Source: CAYJBH01 sp964371365
GTDB lineage: Bacteria > Bacillota > Clostridia > Oscillospirales > Ruminococcaceae
Length of the DNA stretch: 12,856 bases
Assembly (NCBI GenBank): GCA_964371365.1
Contig: CAYJMO010000060.1
Location: forward strand, 1 to 12,856
Direction: 5' to 3'
Part shown: positions 1-5,900 of the stretch, piece after piece
Layout of the letters: the number at the start of each line of letters is the position of its first letter
Position numbering within the stretch: position 1 is the stretch's first letter
Position numbers and translations under genes: made by a program
The notes under the pieces: generated by a model
What the model was told of the DNA's origin: nothing
The model's database searches: none
The model's input: the letters and a program-made list of their open reading frames with translations, nothing else

Positions 1-36
1 CTGATAAAATATGTTTCTACTTTTTTTCAAAATATA

Positions 37-73
37 TTGATTTTTTTGTTGTAATAATATAATATTGTATAAA
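37..73 (+). promoter_or_regulatory. Candidate promoter region of the oxidoreductase gene
   Basis: The AT-rich start of the window holds two overlapping sigma-70-like arrangements. One is TTGATT (37-42) with a perfect TATAAT (58-63) at a short 15-base spacing. The other is TTGTTG (46-51) with TATAAA (68-73) at 16 bases. Both point toward the gene starting at 146. Which one is used, if either, cannot be decided from sequence. Confidence 0.4.
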
Positions 74-118
74 AGCATCATTGATGTTCGCTCATAAGGG
101 GTTGCGACAACCGATGCT
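74..118 (+). promoter_or_regulatory. Inverted repeats in the leader/operator zone upstream of the oxidoreductase
   Basis: An 11-base palindrome CATCA-T-TGATG (76-86) lies just after the candidate -10 box, where a repressor operator would be expected. Separately, AGCATC (74-79) is complementary to GATGCT (113-118), and GGTTG (100-104) to CAACC (108-112) with a 3-base loop, so the leader RNA can fold with the two helices stacked. The two readings, DNA operator or RNA structure, use overlapping bases. No known riboswitch was recognised. Confidence 0.35.
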
Positions 119-145
119 GAACGAAAAGAAAGGACTATATCAAAG

Positions 146-1297
146 ATGAAAAGAGATTGTTTGAACTACGGCATGGTGGGCGGAAGTCTTAACGCCTTTA
201 TCGGAGGCGTACACAGAACCGCAATTGATTTTGATGCAAAGGCAGTCCTGCGCGCAGGATGTTTTAGCACGAACGAGGAGCTCAACGGCGAGACCGGTCA
301 AAGCCTTGGGTTGGATGCAGACAGAATCTACTCCTCCTATTCTGAGATGGCGGACCGTGAGGCAAAGCGTGACGATAAAATTGATTTTGTTGTTATCACC
401 ACCCCCAACAAAACCCATTATGACATTGCAAAGGCATTCCTTGAAAAAGGCTTTAATGTAGTTTGTGAAAAACCTCTTTGCCATACCGTGGCACAGGGCG
501 AGGAGTTAGCAAGACTTGCTAAAGAAAAGGAAGTTTTCTTTGCAGTGACCTACTCCTACACCGGCAACTGCATGATTAAACAAGCGAAAAAGCTCATCGA
601 CGACGGCGCTATCGGCAACGTCATCAACGTCAACGCCGAGTTTTTGCAGGAGTGGCTCATCGACGACGTTGGTCAGGGTGACCTCACCACCAAAAAACTC
701 TCTATGTGGCGCAAAAACCCTGAGATTGCAGGCATATCCAACTGTGTCGGCGACCTTGGCACACATGTTGAGCACATGGTAGGCTATCTCACAGGGTTGA
801 AGCTTAAAAAGGTCTGCGCCGTACTCGATCACTTTGAGCAACCACTGGAAATGAATGCCAACATGCTGTTAGAGTATGAAAACGGTGCACACGGTGTATT
901 CTGTTTTTCACAGGTCTGTGTCGGTCACTCCAACGGACTTGTCATCAGGATTTTCGGCACCGAGGGCGCAATAGAGTGGGTTCAGGAGGATCCTAATCGT
1001 CTATATGTAACCAAAAAAGGTTGCCCCGTTCAGATATACAACCGCGGAATGGGTTATCTCACCGGTCGTGCAAGCGAGCTCAATCGCATACCGTCCGGAC
1101 ATCCGGAGGGTCTCTTTGTCGCATTTGCTAACCTGTACAAGACCTACACCACAGCACTTCTCAAGAAGATTAACGGCGAGGAACTGACTAAAGAGGATAT
1201 GGATTTCCCGACCATTGAGGAGGGTATCGACAGCGTCAAGTTCATTCACAGCGTCGTCAAGTCGGACGAACTCGGCAGTGTCTGGGTAGATGTCTAA
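146..1297 (+). CDS. Gfo/Idh/MocA-family NAD(P)-dependent oxidoreductase
   Basis: This is a 383-residue protein, within the usual size of the family, which oxidises or reduces sugars, inositols and related polyols in the cytoplasm. An N-terminal Rossmann fold is indicated by a Gly-rich strand-turn (GMVGGSLNAFIGG, residues 9-21), TTPNKTH (85-91) and the EKP motif (108-110) typical of the family. The C-terminal half carries GDLGTHVEH (202-210), which matches the conserved metal-free active-site helix with its histidine. The start at ATG 146 is supported by AAAGGA at 129-134, eleven bases upstream. The gene stands alone, convergent with the pilus genes, and nothing nearby gives away its substrate. 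No function in pilus assembly can be inferred, although a role in sugar metabolism for surface glycosylation cannot be excluded. The family call is firm; the substrate is unknown. Confidence 0.93.
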   Translation: MKRDCLNYGMVGGSLNAFIGGVHRTAIDFDAKAVLRAGCFSTNEELNGETGQSLGLDADRIYSSYSEMADREAKRDDKIDFVVITTPNKTHYDIAKAFLEKGFNVVCEKPLCHTVAQGEELARLAKEKEVFFAVTYSYTGNCMIKQAKKLIDDGAIGNVINVNAEFLQEWLIDDVGQGDLTTKKLSMWRKNPEIAGISNCVGDLGTHVEHMVGYLTGLKLKKVCAVLDHFEQPLEMNANMLLEYENGAHGVFCFSQVCVGHSNGLVIRIFGTEGAIEWVQEDPNRLYVTKKGCPVQIYNRGMGYLTGRASELNRIPSGHPEGLFVAFANLYKTYTTALLKKINGEELTKEDMDFPTIEEGIDSVKFIHSVVKSDELGSVWVDV

Positions 1298-1342
1298 GTT
1301 TTGATTAAAAGAAAAATCTTTACAATAATATTTAACGCTCTG

Positions 1343-1374
1343 ACCGGCCGCCGTTGACTGCAACGACGGCCGGT
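1343..1374 (-). terminator. Hairpin terminator between convergent genes
   Basis: Two 14-base arms (1343-1356 and 1361-1374) enclose the loop ACTG (1357-1360). The only imperfect pair is 1351/1366. It is a C-A mismatch in plus-strand RNA but a U-G wobble in minus-strand RNA, so the helix is more stable for the pilus transcript. It begins 18 bases after the TAG of the PilW-like gene and 45 bases after the stop of the oxidoreductase. The downstream T-rich run is weak in both directions, so it may act as a bidirectional 3'-end element rather than a textbook intrinsic terminator. Confidence 0.65.
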
Positions 1375-1392
1375 TGCATATTCACCTTTGCT

Positions 1393-1950
1393 CTAACCGT
1401 TTGTATTTGCAAAGCTCGGTCGCACTACATATTCCTCTTCAAATGCGACGTCACCATCCTGTTCTAAAAGGTTCAATATCAGTGCAACCTGTAGATCACC
1501 GGTTGCCGTCGAGCCTGTTATGCTCCATTCCAGCGACATGTTATAACCCATATAAAAACGTTTATCCAACACCTCGTTTGCGCCGGGTGTCTCGGCATTG
1601 ACATATTCTCTCATGAGCAACGTATCATCGGTGGTGGTGGGATCGCCGTCCACGTCGTCTATACGATACATGGCGGTGTAATCATTGGTGGTGACGTTTA
1701 GTATGCTCGGGTCGACTGTGCCGGCGGGTGTGATTGTAACCTCTTTAGCCACACGCAGGTCGTTTAAGATATCGGACATGGACTCTGCGGCGATAATCTC
1801 CAACTGACCCACATCGGTCACCTCGTTGCTAATCCTTATCATCTGAGAAAAAACAACGGCTATTATACCGGTCAAGATAGATAATACGGCAAGCCCGATT
1901 ATCATCTCGATCAGTGTAAAGCCTTTTTTGTTAACCAAATGTTGTTTCAT
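1393..1950 (-). CDS. Minor type IV pilin, PilW/GspJ-like
   Basis: This 185-residue prepilin is likely a minor pilin of the initiation complex at the filament tip. The short leader MKQHLVNKKG ends in the KKG|F peptidase site (cleavage after Gly10). The mature protein starts FTLIE, with the invariant Glu5, and continues into a hydrophobic helix (about residues 11-32). After the helix comes the ISNEVTDVGQLEIIAAESMSD-like segment and an acidic, Thr/Asp-rich beta-type domain with a long extended loop (DGDPTTTDD), as in GspJ/PilW proteins. It is the last gene of the minus-strand block, 32 bases after the PilV-like gene. Its ribosome site is weak (GATAGGG, some distance upstream), so translation may depend on coupling. 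Assignment to PilW/GspJ rather than another minor pilin rests on position and size and is an inference. Confidence 0.8.
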   Translation of the reverse strand: MKQHLVNKKGFTLIEMIIGLAVLSILTGIIAVVFSQMIRISNEVTDVGQLEIIAAESMSDILNDLRVAKEVTITPAGTVDPSILNVTTNDYTAMYRIDDVDGDPTTTDDTLLMREYVNAETPGANEVLDKRFYMGYNMSLEWSITGSTATGDLQVALILNLLEQDGDVAFEEEYVVRPSFANTNG

Positions 1951-1982
1951 CTACAAATACATACCCTATCTATAATGTTCTT

Positions 1983-2312
1983 TTAAATAGAAAAGTACAG
2001 CAACCCTTCTATATATTCGGTTTTCACTCCACTGGCAACCCTTGGAACACTGCTCCCGCTCGCCTCGGGAAATGTTAAATTTACAATCATAGTGCCGCTT
2101 GCTCCCCCTTCTTGGACGAGCTCGTTTGCCGCCTCCTGTATCCTCTCCTGCTCGCGCTGTGTCTCTCTAACGTGATTTGTTGCGGAGGTAATAATGCCGG
2201 TCACTGATGTGATTAAAACGATAAAGATTAGACTGCTTATCACCGTTTCAATCAACATCTCCCCCCTTTTATTAAGGAGTGCTCGGTGGGTTTTGCCTTT
2301 CCAGTCTTTCAT
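1983..2312 (-). CDS. Minor type IV pilin, PilV/GspI-like, short
   Basis: This 109-residue protein has a degenerate prepilin signal: KRG, then EMLIE, then VISSLIFIVLITSVTGI. Glu5 is present, but the first mature residue would be Glu instead of the usual Phe or Met. The helix is followed by a heptad-like, charged segment (RETQREQERIQEAANELVQ) and a short beta tail, small even for minor pilins. The ATG at 2312 is chosen because GGGAG (2323-2327) lies ten bases upstream; the longer in-frame TTG at 2321 has no usable spacing. The start lies 41 bases inside the preceding PilX-like gene, so the two are translationally coupled. It resembles PilV/GspI, the partner of GspJ and GspK at the pseudopilus tip. 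The family is probable, the exact equivalence inferred. Confidence 0.72.
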   Translation of the reverse strand: MKDWKGKTHRALLNKRGEMLIETVISSLIFIVLITSVTGIITSATNHVRETQREQERIQEAANELVQEGGASGTMIVNLTFPEASGSSVPRVASGVKTEYIEGLLYFSI

Positions 2313-2919
2313 ATTGTACAAGCTCCCATGTTCCGTCTATCGTGAGGTCGGTGGCATCACCGCCGCCGCTATCGTTAACCACCGCCGTGTTGGTCAATCG
2401 GTATCCATATCTAAAAAGCCCCTGCGCCGCCGGATCATCGACCGTCGCATCAAGGTCGACATCGACCGTTATATACACTGTGCCGACAATGTTATTTGTC
2501 GAGACGAGAAGCAGGTCGGAGGTATCAATGGAGCTTTTAAAGGTGTAATTATATTTAGGGTTCAAAGATGTCATCCAGTCGGTAAATTCAAATGAAAAAT
2601 TCATCTCATCGTATAACTCACTCGCAAATGTCTTGTGGTTGTAAAAATTCGTTAATATAAAAGTTTGAAGCGATACCTCTGTAGGTTGAGATGTATCAGC
2701 CGCATTAAGCATACTATGCAATGTCATCTGCACCGACTCGGCGAAAAGGTCTATCTGCGTCTTATCTTTCTGCGTCTGGATTACCGAGGTTGCTCCGAGG
2801 GCGGCTATGAGGGTCGACACCGATATTATGACCAAAAACATCATGGCGGCGAGCACCATTAACAGGGATACTCCTTTTTTATCATGCAGGGTTTTAATTA
2901 TTTTAATAACGGTGCTCAC
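2272..2919 (-). CDS. PilX/GspK-like minor pilin lacking Glu5
   Basis: A 215-residue protein (from GTG 2919) with a leader ending KKG followed by VSLLMVLAAMMFLVIISVS, a hydrophobic helix preceded by a basic leader. Position 5 of the predicted mature protein is Met, not Glu. Loss of Glu5 is the hallmark of the GspK/PilX tip subunit, which caps the filament and does not need to pair with a subunit above it. The rest is a beta-rich domain with several Asp/Thr-rich loops and the C-terminal tetrapeptide PSTP. The gene lies 18 bases after the giant pilin and overlaps the PilV-like gene. Start choice is uncertain: the strong AAAGGAGG touches the GTG itself, so initiation at a rare ATT at 2907 (eleven bases downstream, leader MKIIKTLHDKKG) is an alternative. 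Confidence 0.75.
   Translation of the reverse strand: MSTVIKIIKTLHDKKGVSLLMVLAAMMFLVIISVSTLIAALGATSVIQTQKDKTQIDLFAESVQMTLHSMLNAADTSQPTEVSLQTFILTNFYNHKTFASELYDEMNFSFEFTDWMTSLNPKYNYTFKSSIDTSDLLLVSTNNIVGTVYITVDVDLDATVDDPAAQGLFRYGYRLTNTAVVNDSGGGDATDLTIDGTWELVQYERLERQNPPSTP
2323..2327 (-). promoter_or_regulatory. Shine-Dalgarno that decides the PilV-like start
   Basis: GGGAG on the minus strand is ten bases before ATG 2312 but only one base before the alternative TTG at 2321. This supports the shorter, ATG-initiated protein. Confidence 0.6.
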
Positions 2920-2926
2920 CTCCTTT
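2919..2926 (-). promoter_or_regulatory. Strong Shine-Dalgarno overlapping the GTG start
   Basis: AAAGGAGG on the minus strand is an excellent match to the 16S anti-Shine-Dalgarno. Its last G is also the first base of the GTG at 2919-2917, so there is no spacer. Counting the usual 5-11 bases downstream, the in-frame codons are AGC, ACC, GTT and then ATT (2907-2905). Confidence 0.6.
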
Positions 2927-2937
2927 CTTAAAATTTT

Positions 2938-5900
2938 TTACGGTGTTATTGGCTCGTCGGGTTCGGGCTCAAGTTCGGGGGATGGTTCAGGAGAGGGTGC
3001 TGGGGTCGGTGTGGGTGCCGGCGCAGGTGCCGGCGCAGGTGGCAACTCCTCAACCGAGATATCGGTCTGCAACGAAAGCAGGTTGTAGGCTACTGCCCTA
3101 CCATCGAGATAGGCCGTCTTGTTAAACATGGTCATCGCTGTCAGTTCGCCGCCGATACCACCGTGGGTTAGTTGATATTCTATGGTTACCGTGCTGTCAG
3201 CGGTCAACCCGACATTCTTTATGACAAGCTCGTGATCTCCGGTGACAGGGTCGGTATCCAATGAAAAGTCGTTGCCGGCAACAAGAGCTGTGCCGTCCAT
3301 TGTAACACTGGTCACATCAATTGTGAACTGCCCCGGGATTATCTCGGTCAAAACGCCTAAGTGGGTATGTGTCGGGTCAGCGTTTACAGTAAATACTGTT
3401 TTCGCCGTTATGGTATCACCGTTTGCTACCTGATTGCCATCGTTGTAGCTCGTGGTAATTGTGAACGGTTGAATGTGAAGCTTGTCGCTTGTCAACACCG
3501 TTTCCGGCTCGCTGTCAAGGGTTAAGCTCGCCTGCATGGCAATATAGTAGTAATAGGTTGATATCGGGCTTGTAAAGGTGGCAGGAGTGAATTCCGTTGT
3601 GACCGGTAGCTCGAACTCAAAACGCACCGTCTCGTCTGTCGCTATATCGGGCAGTGCTGTAGTGTCGATTGTGATTGTATTTGCTGTACTATCGAAGGTG
3701 TAGGGGACTGATGGCGTTAATTCCGTGCCGTCCTGTGCAACCAACTTTATCACCGCAGTCGGTTCTGTTGCCGGGTCTATAATCTCAAAGACAGAACCGT
3801 CGATATAATCGGCGTAGTTGCCGAGATCAACGCTAATTTCAGAACCGTCAAGTGGCAACGCATCGGACGTAGATTTATTGGTTATCTCGAGAGCCGTTAC
3901 AACACTCTCACCTGCCGCGGTATAACCTATCGTCTGTCCACCAAACAGCATTCTTGCGCTGTAAGCATCGGTGTCCACCGAGCCGGTGCCATCAAAATCG
4001 GTGTACTGTTTTGCGCGGTTGGTCGCGTAGGGCACGTCGTTCACTACACTTTCACCAACAGGGGTCGGGTAGGGTGTAGTATTCTGCCATGTTTCGAGCT
4101 GATTGTTGCCGTAGGTCGACAGCCATGTCCTATTGATAAACTCACTCGCCATGCCGACAACATCAAAGAGATTTGCCGCATCCGGATCATAGAAAGTGCC
4201 GGTGTTGTAGGCATAGTCTATCCAGTTCACATTATCGTCGGAATAGCGCGCGCCGGACAGGAAGATGTTGTTGTTCACTTCGGTGAAGTTATTTGCACCG
4301 ATACCTAAACCTGCACCCGGATCAACTATAAGTTCAAACGATGTCGGCTCTCCTACAATCGGGTACTGTGTCGGTGCACCGCCGCCTGTCGGCTCGCCCG
4401 TTGTGATATCAATATCGACTGTGGGAGCTATAGCGAGATAGAGGTTATCGCTGATTGTGCCATTTGATACTGCAGCAACGGTGCTGTTTGTCAGATCGGC
4501 ACCTCCTCCGACGATACCGCCTATGGAATAAATGTGGAAGTTACCTGCTAAAGCGGTTGTATTATCATAGTTGTAGTTGACAGGAGCAATCGGATTTCCG
4601 AGCGCATCGACACCGTCATAGATGAAATAGTTGTCTTTGACTACACCGCCGTCAGTTTTATCATTAGTGGATACTACCGCGCCGACCAGACCACCCGCAA
4701 AGCTGTTGCGCACCGACACTGTAGTGTTGATTGCACCGGAGTTTTGCAGTGTACCGCTGTTAAGACCGACAATTCCACCCGCACCGATAACCGCAGGATC
4801 GTATGTGCCGCCACTGCCCATCTGGATACTATTTATTACTGAGTTATATATGGTCACATTATCTAAAACGCCTGTGTGGTAGTTAAATCCCACGACACCG
4901 CCGATGCTTACAGCACGATTTCCATATTCATTGGCACCGCCATACATAGTCGAGCCTGTCACGGTAATATCTTCTATTTTGCCGTAGTTGCTTGCAACCA
5001 ATGTACCGCTGTCAGCAATACCGTTGGATATTATATTGAAGTTAACAATGTTGACATTTTTAATTGTTGCAGTTTCGGTTGTAGCGTGAAATAGGGCAAC
5101 ATCGGAGGTTCCCGAACTTAATTGAAGATTGCTTATAGTTTTGTTATTTCCGTCATAAGTTCCGGCAAAATCCACCCCTGTCGAGGCAACAACATGGATT
5201 TGGTTGTTGGTTGTACCATAATTAACATCTAAACCGGATGAACCGATATATCCACTGCTGTATTTGGCCGCGCGGTATACTCTATCACCTAAAACCGATG
5301 TATAAAACCAGTTGTTTGGATTTGCGTTAAACCCTGTAGATAAGCCATAATAATTCCCGAGATCGAAATCCAACTCCTGGATAAAGTTAGAGACATGCGA
5401 TGTTGAATTCTCGTATCTGCCGATGTTATTCAGATGCCTTACCGAGCGCACAAGATATTGACTCGGGGCGGTGTTGTTCGGATATATAGCTTTGGCATAA
5501 AGCGGATTGATATATGCGCTGGCGCTCTGCGCCCCATTCGATAAGGTGATGTTAAGGATATCGTTATCGGTTGAGGAAACATCAGCCTGAGGTTGGAAAT
5601 ATCCGTTATTGATTGTTAAAATTGATTCTATATGAGTAGACGATGCAGTCTCTCTAAACCACGAGGTATAGTCATCGTATTGTGGATTTTCGTTTGGACG
5701 GTGCAGCCAAGTGCCGACAGGATTACTTATTGTATTCCCCTCTACCGTGAGTGTGATATCCTCTGACTCCAGCATTGAATAAGGTCGATTGACCCTTATC
5801 GCATATCCATCGTTAAGAATACGCAGATTGTCGCCCATGTCATTAATTAATTGATTTGCTGTCGGAGTTATCTCGTTACCGGCATCATCAATCTGATAAT

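Noticed and set aside
140..1363. Minus-strand frames over the oxidoreductase gene (111-120 aa)
   Set aside because: They oppose a full-length, motif-complete Gfo/Idh/MocA protein and show no recognisable domain.
2938..3045. Sortase anchor at the C-terminus of the giant pilin
   Set aside because: There is no LPxTG-like motif, hydrophobic segment or basic tail; ELPPAP is just part of the proline-rich stretch.
2807..3088. Plus-strand reading frame rich in Gly/Ser/Ala (93 aa)
   Set aside because: It is the complement of the proline-rich tail of the giant pilin; its composition is a mirror of PAPA/SPEP codons and it has no ribosome site.
4631..5094. Plus-strand frames of 72-83 codons across the giant pilin
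   Set aside because: These are antisense shadows of a long, clearly coding minus-strand gene; no pilin or other family features and no convincing starts.
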